Below are positions 1-6,793 of a DNA stretch of 34,103 nt, in pieces. The DNA lies in NCBI GenBank assembly GCA_017537045.1, contig JAFYLN010000111.1, positions 1-34,103 on the forward strand. Reading direction: 5' to 3'. The stretch is from Oscillospiraceae bacterium (lineage in GTDB: Bacteria; Bacillota_A; Clostridia; Oscillospirales; Oscillospiraceae). The notes below the pieces were generated by a model. It had not been told where the DNA came from. It made no database searches and saw only the letters and a list, made by a program, of their open reading frames with translations. Positions within the stretch are counted from its first letter, which is position 1. Each line of letters begins with the position of its first letter. Made by a program: the position numbers and the translations under genes.

Positions 1-640
1 GGATGGCCATGACAGGATCAATACCTTGCCAGACCAGATGGCTGGGATCCAGATTGGCGCCCAGCGTGGGGCCTACCGCTTCACGGATGCGCAGCATGGT
101 TTCAGGGTTGTACACGCAGAAGCCGGGATGCATTTCGAAAGCGATCTTGTACACGCCGTGTTCATTGGCAAAAGCTGCCATCTTCTTCCAGTAGGGAATG
201 AGCACTTCGTTCCACTGGTATTCCAGAATTTCCTGATAATCCGGAGGCCAGGCGCAGGTGACCCAGTTGGGGGTCTTGTCCTCGGGGCTGCCGCCGGGAC
301 AGCCGGAGAAAGTCACCACGCGGTCCACACCCAGTTTTTCAGCCAGCAGCACAGCACCCTTGAAATCATCTTCAAACTGCTGGGCGATTTCCTTGTTGGG
401 ATGCACGCCGTTACCGTGAGCAGAGAGAGCGGAAATCTGCATGCCGTACTTTTCAAAAGTGGCCTTAAATTCGTTCAGCTTTGCTTCATCATTCAGCAGC
501 ACCTTGGGATCGCAATGGGCTTTGCCCGGATAACCGCCGCAGCCGATCTCCACGCTCTTTACACCACGGTCGCTGAGAAACTTCAGCGCTTCATCCAGGC
601 TGCGGTCACCCAAAGCAACCGCCAGAACAGAAAGTTTCAT
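1..640 (-). CDS. Sugar phosphate isomerase/epimerase (TIM barrel), C-terminus beyond window
   Basis: Translating the minus strand from the ATG at 640 gives 213 residues open to the window edge, so the C-terminal part is missing. The start has a strong AGGAGG seven bases upstream. The protein opens MKLSVLAVALGDRSLDEAL and shows features of xylose-isomerase-like TIM-barrel enzymes: a VEIGCGGYPG segment after the first strand, ISALSAHGN, FSGCPGG, a glutamate in KIAFEMHPGF and an LDPSHLVWQG motif near the visible end. The last two match metal-binding Glu and Asp/His positions of the AP-endonuclease-2/xylose-isomerase fold. Family members isomerise or epimerise sugars and polyols; the substrate cannot be told from sequence. 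It starts 16 bases downstream of the mnmM stop and is probably the last visible gene of that transcript. Confidence 0.85.
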   Translation of the reverse strand, partial: MKLSVLAVALGDRSLDEALKFLSDRGVKSVEIGCGGYPGKAHCDPKVLLNDEAKLNEFKATFEKYGMQISALSAHGNGVHPNKEIAQQFEDDFKGAVLLAEKLGVDRVVTFSGCPGGSPEDKTPNWVTCAWPPDYQEILEYQWNEVLIPYWKKMAAFANEHGVYKIAFEMHPGFCVYNPETMLRIREAVGPTLGANLDPSHLVWQGIDPVMAI

Positions 641-656
641 ATGTATTTCCTCCTCA

Positions 657-1232
657 TTACACGCCCTGACGCTGAATCACAAAGCATTCAGGCGCCCCGG
701 GACCTGCATTAATAAATGTCTGTCTGAGTACATTATACCGCTGCGGCGGCAATTTAGCAAGATATTCCGCCAGTTCATGACGCTCCACTTCCCCTTCCGC
801 ATGGCCGGGATAAGCGCACACCGTGCATACGCCCATGGGCAAAAGCAGCTCCAAAGCGGCATTCAGCGCACGAAATGTGGTTTCCCAACGGGTGGTTACG
901 CTCTTGTCTCCGCCGGGGAGCCATCCCAGATTGAAGGCAATCGCCCGTACGCCCTGCGGAACATAATCTGCCATATTTTCATGACCCGTGCAGAATAGCG
1001 ATACCCGTTCTTCCAGCCCTTCTTCACTCAGGCGTTCCCGGGTTTTATCCACAGCCTGCTGCTGCACGTCAAAGGCATACACATGGCCCGTTTCGCCAAC
1101 CAGCCTTGCCAGCGTGCAGGTATCATGGCCGTTTCCCATAGTAGCATCCACCACGGTATCACCTTCCCCAATCACCCGGGAAAGCACTTCCGCTGCCTGA
1201 AAGCGGGCAGAGCGCAGCACATATTCACTCAT
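657..1232 (-). CDS. mnmM: tRNA 5-aminomethyl-2-thiouridine methyltransferase, MnmM (YtqB) family
   Basis: A 191-residue class I SAM-dependent methyltransferase of the rRNA_methylase/YtqB family. The SAM-binding glycine motif is DATMGNGHDT at residues 29-38, followed by VYAFDVQQQAV (acidic end of strand 2) and the family's AFNLGWLPGGDKS segment at about 98-110, then YPGHAEG. Bacillus YtqB, renamed MnmM, methylates nm5s2U to mnm5s2U at tRNA position 34. Length fits the family. Its start overlaps the rluB stop by four bases (ATGA), so the two are translationally coupled. The Shine-Dalgarno is weak (AAAGAG), in keeping with coupling. The function follows from family membership and not from any residue unique to this copy. 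Confidence 0.85.
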   Translation of the reverse strand: MSEYVLRSARFQAAEVLSRVIGEGDTVVDATMGNGHDTCTLARLVGETGHVYAFDVQQQAVDKTRERLSEEGLEERVSLFCTGHENMADYVPQGVRAIAFNLGWLPGGDKSVTTRWETTFRALNAALELLLPMGVCTVCAYPGHAEGEVERHELAEYLAKLPPQRYNVLRQTFINAGPGAPECFVIQRQGV

Positions 1233-1936
1233 AGGCTCTTTTTCAGGGCGGCAACTTCGGCATCCGTCAGTTCACGCCACTGCCCCCGCTTCAGATTGCC
1301 CAGTTCCAGAGGACCGAACTTCACTCGGCGAAGCATCAATACGCGGTGTCCCACCGCATCAAACCTACGTCGCACCTGACGGTTTCTGCCTTCATGGATG
1401 GTAACCAGCACCACGGTAGCAAAAGTTTCTTCCTTGATAACACGCGCACGGGCAGGCGACGTTTTGTGATCGTCCAGCATTACGCCCATACGCAGTTCGC
1501 GGATACTTTCCAGCGTTACATTGCCGGTCACGCGGGCCAGATAGGTTTTATCCACCTCGTTGCTGGGATGCATCATTTTATCCGCCAGTTCGCCATCATT
1601 GGTAAGCAGCAGCAAACCTTCACTGTCAAAGTCCAAACGTCCGACAGGATAGAGGCGCACGGGGTAATCCCTGAAATGCTGCATCACCGTAGGTCTGCCT
1701 TCCGGATCGGACACGGTGGTCACTTCACCGATGGGCTTATGATACAGCACATACTTTTTCACCGCTTCAGGACGAACGATTTCGCCTTTTACGCGGACTT
1801 CATCGCCTTCTTCAACCTGTACACCCATTTGAGTAATGACCTGACCGTTTACGCTGACCAAACCTTCCAGAATCATTTCCTCGGCATGCCGGCGGCTGGC
1901 AACGCCGCACTGCGCCAGATACTTTTGTAAACGCAT
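1229..1936 (-). CDS. rluB: Ribosomal large-subunit pseudouridine synthase, RluB/RsuA family
   Basis: A 235-residue protein with an N-terminal S4 RNA-binding domain (MRLQKYLAQCGVASRR onward, residues 1-50) and an RsuA/RluB-type catalytic domain. The catalytic aspartate lies in GRLDFDSEGLLLLTNDG (D102). KTYLARVTG and EGRNRQVRRRF are further hallmark segments. RluB makes pseudouridine in 23S rRNA; RsuA-type relatives act on 16S rRNA, so the exact site is inferred. AGGAG lies just upstream of the ATG. In Bacillus, rluB follows dacB-spmA-spmB; here it follows the dac gene with no spm genes between them. Confidence 0.9.
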   Translation of the reverse strand: MRLQKYLAQCGVASRRHAEEMILEGLVSVNGQVITQMGVQVEEGDEVRVKGEIVRPEAVKKYVLYHKPIGEVTTVSDPEGRPTVMQHFRDYPVRLYPVGRLDFDSEGLLLLTNDGELADKMMHPSNEVDKTYLARVTGNVTLESIRELRMGVMLDDHKTSPARARVIKEETFATVVLVTIHEGRNRQVRRRFDAVGHRVLMLRRVKFGPLELGNLKRGQWRELTDAEVAALKKSL

Positions 1937-1952
1937 GTAATTCTCCTGTTCA

Positions 1953-2027
1953 TTAAATCCTTTTTAGCTTGTACAACCACCATAACATGCTGCTCACGGA
2001 CAGTGTGAGGGCTACGGCATCCACCAT
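1953..2027 (-). CDS. Possible 24-residue membrane peptide or detached C-terminal anchor of the upstream Dac protein
   Basis: Just after the carboxypeptidase stop, an ATG at 2027 opens MVDAVALTLSVSSMLWWLYKLKRI, split here only by its stop: a single hydrophobic helix ending in basic residues. No convincing ribosome binding site is visible. The same reading frame runs without a stop through the last ~40 codons of the dac gene. So it may instead be a C-terminal membrane anchor in the +1 frame, separated by a frameshift or made by frameshifting. Penicillin-binding-protein-5-type enzymes commonly end in such an anchor. It could also be chance. Confidence 0.25.
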   Translation of the reverse strand: MVDAVALTLSVSSMLWWLYKLKRI

Positions 2028-2031
2028 TCCG

Positions 2032-3135
2032 TCACGGAGTTGCAGAGAGCCAGTTTTCCACCACCTGCCGGACATGGAAGGGAAACGTGCCTTTCGGCGC
2101 TTCCTCCATCGCAAGCAGCGGCACGGATAGAAGTTTTTCATTTCCATCATACAGATGCATCATACCCACCCTCTGCCCCTGCATGATTCCGGCTTCCAGC
2201 GTTTCCGGCATTTCCATCTCAACACGGGGCAGAATTCCTTTTTCCATAGGCACTGCGGCATCTGCAGCAGCACATACCGAAATACGGTCTACTGTGCCAC
2301 CTATGATTTCTACTTCCGTCACTCTTTCTCCTGCCTGATGCAGCACAACCCGTTCATATTTTTCAAAGCCCATATCCAGAATACTTTCCGCCTGACCAAA
2401 CCAGTCCTGACAGTTCAGCACACAGCCTATCAATTCCATTCCGTTCCGCATTGCAGAAAATACCAGACAGCGTCCCGCCTTATTGGTGTAGCCTGTCTTG
2501 ATGCCGGTCGATCCGTCATAGGTAGTGAGCAGCCTGTTCTTATTGGATAGCACCCGGGCATAATCATGGTTTTCCCATGGAATCTGCATTTTGGCCGTTC
2601 CCACAATTTTGCGGAAAGTCTCATTTTTCATTGCTTCCCGGGCAATCAAAGACAAATCGTAAGCGGTAGTGTGATGCACATCATGAGGCAAGCCATGCGG
2701 CGTCATGAACACGGTATTTTCGCAGCCCAGCTCTTCCGCGCGCCTTGTCATCATGTTGCAAAATGCATCCACCGATCCGGCCACATGTTCTGCAATGGCA
2801 ACTGCCGCATCATTTCCGCTGGAAAGCATCAATCCGTATAGCATTTGTTCCATGGTCAGTTCTTCGCCTTCCGAAAGGTAGATGCTGGTGCCAGGAACGC
2901 CGAATGCATTCTTGCTCGCCGTCACCACTTCATCCATATCGCAGTTTTCCAGTGCAAGCAGCGCCGTCATGACTTTGGTGGTAGACGCCATGGGCAATGG
3001 TTCATGGGCATTGTTTTCATATAAAACCCTGCCCGTTTCCCCATCAATCAGGATAGATGACCTGGATGAATCTGCCAATGCATTGTGCTGAAACAAAAGC
3101 ATGGAAAGCAGCGCACCGATCAGGCACTTTTTCAT
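2032..3135 (-). CDS. dacF: D-alanyl-D-alanine carboxypeptidase (DacF/DacB type, peptidase S11)
   Basis: A 367-residue secreted penicillin-binding protein. It has an N-terminal signal peptide (about residues 1-21, ending NALA), then the three active-site motifs: STTK at 51-54 (catalytic Ser51, Lys54), SGN at 106-108 and KTG at 213-215. The C-terminal part matches the beta-rich PBP5 domain. It removes the terminal D-Ala from peptidoglycan stem peptides outside the membrane; relatives beside ytfJ and spm genes act on the spore cortex. AAGGAG precedes the ATG. It starts 6 bases after the ytfJ stop. It lacks an obvious C-terminal amphipathic or membrane anchor, which a +1 frame would supply. The choice of dacF over dacB rests on context only. 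Confidence 0.88.
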   Translation of the reverse strand: MKKCLIGALLSMLLFQHNALADSSRSSILIDGETGRVLYENNAHEPLPMASTTKVMTALLALENCDMDEVVTASKNAFGVPGTSIYLSEGEELTMEQMLYGLMLSSGNDAAVAIAEHVAGSVDAFCNMMTRRAEELGCENTVFMTPHGLPHDVHHTTAYDLSLIAREAMKNETFRKIVGTAKMQIPWENHDYARVLSNKNRLLTTYDGSTGIKTGYTNKAGRCLVFSAMRNGMELIGCVLNCQDWFGQAESILDMGFEKYERVVLHQAGERVTEVEIIGGTVDRISVCAAADAAVPMEKGILPRVEMEMPETLEAGIMQGQRVGMMHLYDGNEKLLSVPLLAMEEAPKGTFPFHVRQVVENWLSATP

Positions 3136-3141
3136 GCCGCG

Positions 3142-3540
3142 TCACTCCTTTTTTCCCTTATCGCCGGGCAGCATGCTTTTCACATCCTCCAGCACCTGCG
3201 GAATACAGTTGATTGCCCGTTCCATCAACGTTGTGCTCTGCGCAGGCAGCATATGCACCCCGTTCTCCCCTACCACAAGAAAACCGACCGGCTGTACGGA
3301 TACGCCTGCACCGGAGCCGCCGGCAAAAGGTGATACCGTGCTGCCGTTTTCAATCCTTGGCGTACGCCCGTCGTATTCACCGCCGCCGGCAACAAACCCA
3401 AAGGACACCCGCGAGATGGGAATGATGGTTGCACCGTTGACCGATTGAATGGGTTCCCCAACAACGGTGTTCACATCCACCATATCCTTGATATTTTCCA
3501 ACGTCGTCTGCATCAGGTTCTGAATGGGATGATGTTCCAT
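3142..3540 (-). CDS. ytfJ: Sporulation protein YtfJ/GerW
   Basis: The 132-residue product starts MEHHPIQNLMQTTLENIKDM at the ATG at 3540, which has AAAGGAGG six bases upstream; a longer reading frame to 3840 has no ribosome binding site and is rejected. Family hallmarks are VNTVVGEPI, TIIPISRVSFGF, a glycine-rich AGGGEY and FAGGSGAGV, and QPVGFLVV. YtfJ/GerW is a small conserved sporulation protein needed for normal germination in Bacillus. The 5' end overlaps the end of the DUF2953 gene by 28 bases. With the dac gene it supports a sporulation-linked operon. Confidence 0.9.
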   Translation of the reverse strand: MEHHPIQNLMQTTLENIKDMVDVNTVVGEPIQSVNGATIIPISRVSFGFVAGGGEYDGRTPRIENGSTVSPFAGGSGAGVSVQPVGFLVVGENGVHMLPAQSTTLMERAINCIPQVLEDVKSMLPGDKGKKE

Positions 3541-4139
3541 TTCCGTTCCTCCTTTTTCCTTCTGCCGGATACAAAATAAGCCATTGTTCCCAGCAAAGCT
3601 GCTATCAATAGATTCCCCAATCTGATCTTGACTATGCATAGCGCCTGTATACCTGCCTTTTCTCCCGGCATAGCACAGGCGGTGTAATATCCTGCAGGCA
3701 GTCGGGTGCGCAGGATGCCCAGCGCCGTCTTGATTCCGGCATCCGCAAGGGCGCACAGCGCCGCATCGCGCGTACCTGCCTGCAAAAGAATCTGCAGTTT
3801 TTCCATGTGTGATATATAGCGGAAATAATGCCTTGCACAATTCCCGATAAGCATGGTGTGCAGCATGCGAACCAGAACCCGCAGCCCTTTGCTGTCTGCA
3901 GCATTTCCTTTTTCAGACTGCGCGTCCACCTGCAGTTCTTCCGAATCTTTTGGTTCCTGCTCCTGCATTTCCAGTTTGCTGACTGGCTCCGGTTTCAGAT
4001 ATCGTTTGGAAAAACGCACACCCCAACAGGTAACCCCCAGCGCAAGGCGGATATTCTCTCCTTCCTGCCAGTGAACAGCCGCACCCATTTTCATCGGCGC
4101 GATACAAAGAACAAAAACAGCCAGCAACAATACACGCAT
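3513..4139 (-). CDS. DUF2953-like membrane protein
   Basis: The ATG at 4139 is preceded by GGAGGAAAGGT and gives 208 residues. It opens with a hydrophobic segment (MRVLLLAVFVLCIAPMKMGA) and ends with a second one (LGNLLIAALLGTMAYFVSG) followed by a basic tail. The middle contains a charged, low-complexity linker (EPVSKLEMQEQEPKDSEEL) and a conserved-looking GTRDAALCALADAGIKTAL segment that fits DUF2953 proteins. Such proteins sit directly upstream of ytfJ in many clostridia, as here. Function is unknown; a role in sporulation is inferred from context only. An upstream GTG/ATG extension to 4187 lacks a ribosome binding site. Confidence 0.65.
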   Translation of the reverse strand: MRVLLLAVFVLCIAPMKMGAAVHWQEGENIRLALGVTCWGVRFSKRYLKPEPVSKLEMQEQEPKDSEELQVDAQSEKGNAADSKGLRVLVRMLHTMLIGNCARHYFRYISHMEKLQILLQAGTRDAALCALADAGIKTALGILRTRLPAGYYTACAMPGEKAGIQALCIVKIRLGNLLIAALLGTMAYFVSGRRKKEERKWNIIPFRT

Positions 4140-4204
4140 ACCTTTCCTCCAATGAAAGCATGCGCCGATACGAAAACAAGTATGCATCCGCTGTTATATT
4201 GCGC

Positions 4205-4233
4205 TTGACCCAGAATACTATGTGATGTATAAT
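4205..4233 (+). promoter_or_regulatory. Sigma-A-type promoter of padR
   Basis: TTGACC at 4205-4210 and TATAAT at 4228-4233 are separated by 17 bases, close to consensus. Transcription should start near 4240, giving a very short leader before the AAGGAGG at 4241-4247 and the ATG at 4259. Confidence 0.8.
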
Positions 4234-4240
4234 ATCATAC
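4227..4240. promoter_or_regulatory. Near-palindromic operator candidate for the PadR repressor
   Basis: GTATAATATCATAC matches its own reverse complement at 12 of 14 positions and covers the -10 box of the padR promoter. PadR regulators commonly bind AT-rich dyads in their own promoters, so autorepression is a reasonable inference. Confidence 0.45.
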
Positions 4241-4258
4241 AAGGAGGTGCATTTCTTC

Positions 4259-4579
4259 ATGGACGCACAGCTCAAACGTGGACTGATCGAAATATGTGTA
4301 TTGGCCATGCTCCGCAAAGGAGATTCCTACGGTTATCAGCTAATCAAGGATGTTTCCTCCCTGATTGATGTATCCGAATCCACGCTGTATCCCGTTTTAA
4401 GGCGTCTGGAGGCAGCCGATTGCCTAACCGTTTACACCGTTGAACACAACAGCCGCCTGCGCAAGTATTACGCTGTAACCGAAAAAGGCATCAACCGCAT
4501 TCGTGACTTTTTATCCGAGTGGACTGAATTAAGCAAAGTACTGGCTTTCATCAAGGAGGGCGAACACCATGATGCGTAA
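4259..4579 (+). CDS. PadR-family transcriptional regulator
   Basis: 106 residues from the ATG at 4259 (MDAQLKRGLIEICVLAML); AAGGAGG lies 11 bases upstream, and a GTG at 4247 falls inside that site so is not used. The typical PadR winged helix is clear: SYGYQLIKDV, a recognition helix in VSESTLYPVLRRLEAADCL, and the wing HNSRLRKYYAVTEKG. It lacks a long C-terminal helix bundle, like the short PadR-s2 class. Its last codons overlap the start of the next gene by 11 bases, the usual PadR/HAAS pairing. It probably represses this two-gene operon until an unknown ligand binds. Confidence 0.92.
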   Translation: MDAQLKRGLIEICVLAMLRKGDSYGYQLIKDVSSLIDVSESTLYPVLRRLEAADCLTVYTVEHNSRLRKYYAVTEKGINRIRDFLSEWTELSKVLAFIKEGEHHDA

Positions 4580-5666
4580 CGAATATCTGACCAGTCTGAA
4601 TCAGGTGCTGGACTTTCTGGATGCCGAAACCCGGCAAAGCACCCTTGCCTTTTATGCCGAATTGCTGGATGACCGCGAAGAAGAAGGCATGAGTGAAGAA
4701 GACGCGGTAGCCGCCATGGAGGATGTAAACATTATTGCAGCGCGTATGCGTCAGGAGCAGAAAAACGCGATTCCCAAAGAAGATATCACCAATGCTCCGC
4801 CCGTTCCCTGCACCATCACCTACGGCGAAAAAGATCTTTCTTCCCTGACGGTTTCTGTGCTTTGCCGCAGTGTGGTGCTGGAGGCTTCCCACAATCATGA
4901 GCTGACTTTGCAGTATGCGGAAAGCGAAGCCCATCCCCTTACCTTTACCGAAGAAAACGGACGCCTGACGCTGACAGAAGATAAACCGCTGAACACTTCC
5001 GGTTTCACGCTGTTTGGATTCAATCTGAGCAATGTGCTGGATTCACTCTTCCGCGGTGCACCGCAAATAGATTCCACCCTTTACATCAAAGTTCCCTGCA
5101 ATATGCTGCTTGATCTGGATATCAAAACCACCAACGGACGCATCAGCGCTGCGCAGCTTACCGGTATGGGAAAAATCAGTCTGACCAGCTCCAACAGCAG
5201 CATTACGCTGGAAAGTCTGAAATGCGAAGAGTTGCGCGCACACACCAGCAACGGACGCATCACCCTGACGAACTCCTGCATTGCAAAATCCTTTGTTGGC
5301 AAATCCAGCAACGGCAGCATTGTGGCAGAATATTCGACAGCCAATAGCGATATTTCCCTGAACACATCCAACAGCCGGATTCGTGCTTTCCACGTGCATG
5401 CTGGGAACGAAATGCGCCTGCACACATCCAACGGCAGCATCCATTTGGAAAACAGCCTTTTTGAAGCACTGGATGCCCATTCTTCCAACGGCAACATTTC
5501 CGGCACAGTGCCGGGCGCAATGCAGGATTACCGCATTGACAGCCGTACCAGCAACGGCAGCAATACCCTTCCGCCCCACCAGGACGGCCCAAAACCGCTG
5601 TCTGTAAAAACCTCCAATGGTCATATCCGAATCTATTTTGAGAACAATACGACCAATCAGGCATAA
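4569..5666 (+). CDS. HAAS-domain protein with DUF4097-type beta-solenoid repeats
   Basis: 365 residues, starting at 4569 or 4572 behind AAGGAGGG. Residues 1-60 form a HAAS/DUF1700-type helical domain (YLTSLNQVLDFLD, AFYAELLDDREEEGMSEEDAVAAMEDV), the usual partner of a PadR regulator. From about residue 185 a solenoid follows with nine S/T-S/T-N-G/S-x-I turns near 187, 207, 226, 246, 266, 286, 305, 327 and 348, a period of about 20 residues. This is the DUF4097 adhesin-like fold. No signal peptide or membrane helix is visible, so it is predicted cytoplasmic, whereas many HAAS proteins are membrane-bound. The function is unknown. Translation is coupled to padR and the operon ends at a strong terminator. 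Confidence 0.85.
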   Translation: MMRNEYLTSLNQVLDFLDAETRQSTLAFYAELLDDREEEGMSEEDAVAAMEDVNIIAARMRQEQKNAIPKEDITNAPPVPCTITYGEKDLSSLTVSVLCRSVVLEASHNHELTLQYAESEAHPLTFTEENGRLTLTEDKPLNTSGFTLFGFNLSNVLDSLFRGAPQIDSTLYIKVPCNMLLDLDIKTTNGRISAAQLTGMGKISLTSSNSSITLESLKCEELRAHTSNGRITLTNSCIAKSFVGKSSNGSIVAEYSTANSDISLNTSNSRIRAFHVHAGNEMRLHTSNGSIHLENSLFEALDAHSSNGNISGTVPGAMQDYRIDSRTSNGSNTLPPHQDGPKPLSVKTSNGHIRIYFENNTTNQA

Positions 5667-5670
5667 AAAA

Positions 5671-5697
5671 GCCCCGCTGATAAGCGGGGCTTTTTCT
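5671..5697. terminator. Bidirectional intrinsic terminator
   Basis: GCCCCGCT (5671-5678) pairs with AGCGGGGC (5683-5690) around a GATA loop, with A-runs on the left and T-runs on the right. It can terminate both the padR operon from the left and the convergent minus-strand gene from the right. Confidence 0.93.
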
Positions 5698-6624
5698 TTA
5701 TTCGGCCAGTGCTTTCTGACCGGACTGCTTTTTCTTTTTTTCTTTCGGTACAGGCAGATGGTATTCGTTTCCTTCCTCATAGCGCACATTCTGCGCAGGC
5801 GTCTCCATCAGTTCCGGGTTGTTCAGGCATTTCATGATCCCGCTGACCACACGGGCATACACCGCGCCGGCACAGATGCGTTCATCCGCCACCACGCCCA
5901 TGGGCAGCATGCGCTTGCGCACTGCCTTTCCTTCCGGACCTATCGCCACGGTACGTTCAGGCATGCCGATGGAAAAAAACATGGAAGTTGTGCCAAAGTT
6001 ATAGATATGATGCTTCACGGCAGGCATGCCGATGGAAGCCATGTTCGTTACAAACAAACTGGTATGGAACGGGCTGGCATCCAGAATCACCTTTGGAAGC
6101 AGACCGTACCGGTCCAAGAGACGAATGAGCCCCACCAGCGGAGCTGCCAGGAAGGGCCTTGCAAGGAAGCGGGCCAGCGTCAGCGTAAAGCCGGATTCTT
6201 CCTGTGTACGGTTCTGACGGATGGCTTCGGATACACGTGCTGCCACATCAAAAATGGTATCCGTGGGCTCGAACTTGCACTTCACGGCATTTTCTTCCAC
6301 ATTCACGCCCTCACTGCCATCCATCAGCAGTGTAAAAGCAACCGTGAGTTCGTTACGGGAATAGATGCGCTTATTGATGATAAACCGGTTAGCTTCCGGA
6401 ATTTCTGCAATGGTGCGCACAAAAGCAGCAATCAGCAGTTCTTGAAAGGTGATCTGGTATCCCTCATCGCGTTTCCGGGCAATATAACGGGTAAGGACCT
6501 CAAAGTCCACTTTAAAATCCATCATCACCTGTGCATCGCACCGCATGGGCATCAGGTATGCCGTCAGCATGATAATCGGGTCAATTTTCTTCAGCAGTTT
6601 ACCGTCGGCTCTTTTTCCAAACAT
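5698..6624 (-). CDS. 2-oxoacid dehydrogenase E2 acyltransferase-like protein, catalytic residues replaced
   Basis: The ATG at 6624 with GGAGGGG upstream gives 308 residues (MFGKRADGKLL). The fold matches the E2/CAT acyltransferase domain: a first half with FKVDFEVLTRYIARKRDEG, TFQELLIAAFVRTIAEIPEANRF, then SLFVTNMASIGMPAVKHHIYNFGTTSMFFSIG. In active enzymes the end carries D-H-R-x-x-D-G. Here the aligned segment reads VADERICAGAVYARVV, so His is Glu and Asp is Ala. There is no lipoyl or E1-binding domain. It is therefore unlikely to work as a classical acyltransferase; a binding or regulatory role, or another chemistry, is possible. A consensus promoter precedes it. Confidence 0.75.
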   Translation of the reverse strand: MFGKRADGKLLKKIDPIIMLTAYLMPMRCDAQVMMDFKVDFEVLTRYIARKRDEGYQITFQELLIAAFVRTIAEIPEANRFIINKRIYSRNELTVAFTLLMDGSEGVNVEENAVKCKFEPTDTIFDVAARVSEAIRQNRTQEESGFTLTLARFLARPFLAAPLVGLIRLLDRYGLLPKVILDASPFHTSLFVTNMASIGMPAVKHHIYNFGTTSMFFSIGMPERTVAIGPEGKAVRKRMLPMGVVADERICAGAVYARVVSGIMKCLNNPELMETPAQNVRYEEGNEYHLPVPKEKKKKQSGQKALAE

Positions 6625-6661
6625 GTATTTCCCCTCCTGCATATTTGGAGATATTTATTTA

Positions 6662-6690
6662 ATTATACAAAAATCCACTTCTTTCGTCAA
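6662..6690 (-). promoter_or_regulatory. Sigma-A-type promoter of the E2-like gene
   Basis: On the minus strand TTGACG (6690-6685) and TATAAT (6667-6662) are separated by exactly 17 bases, upstream of the ATG at 6624. It is divergent from the MATE promoter about 70 bases away. Confidence 0.85.
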
Positions 6691-6756
6691 TCTTTTCGTT
6701 TCTTCCTATTTCTTTTACTCTTTTACTGCTTTCATTTGTCCATCAGCTTTTCGACT

Positions 6757-6785
6757 TTGACGCTGTATACATTTCATGGTATAAT
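6757..6785 (+). promoter_or_regulatory. Sigma-A-type promoter of the MATE gene
   Basis: TTGACG at 6757-6762 and TATAAT at 6780-6785 with a 17-base spacer. The expected transcription start (about 6791-6793) is practically at the first ATG of the gene (6794), so the mRNA would be almost leaderless. Confidence 0.85.
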
Positions 6786-6793
6786 CATACATC

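Noticed and set aside
3541..3840. N-terminal extension of the ytfJ frame
   Set aside because: It overlaps the DUF2953 gene in another frame, lacks a start signal, and ytfJ has an ideal binding site at 3540.
5130..5630. Short repeated AACGG-AGC/CGC blocks that could suggest a CRISPR or DNA repeat array
   Set aside because: They encode the S/T-S-N-G-x-I turns of a protein solenoid, in frame and with varied spacing; there are no spacers.
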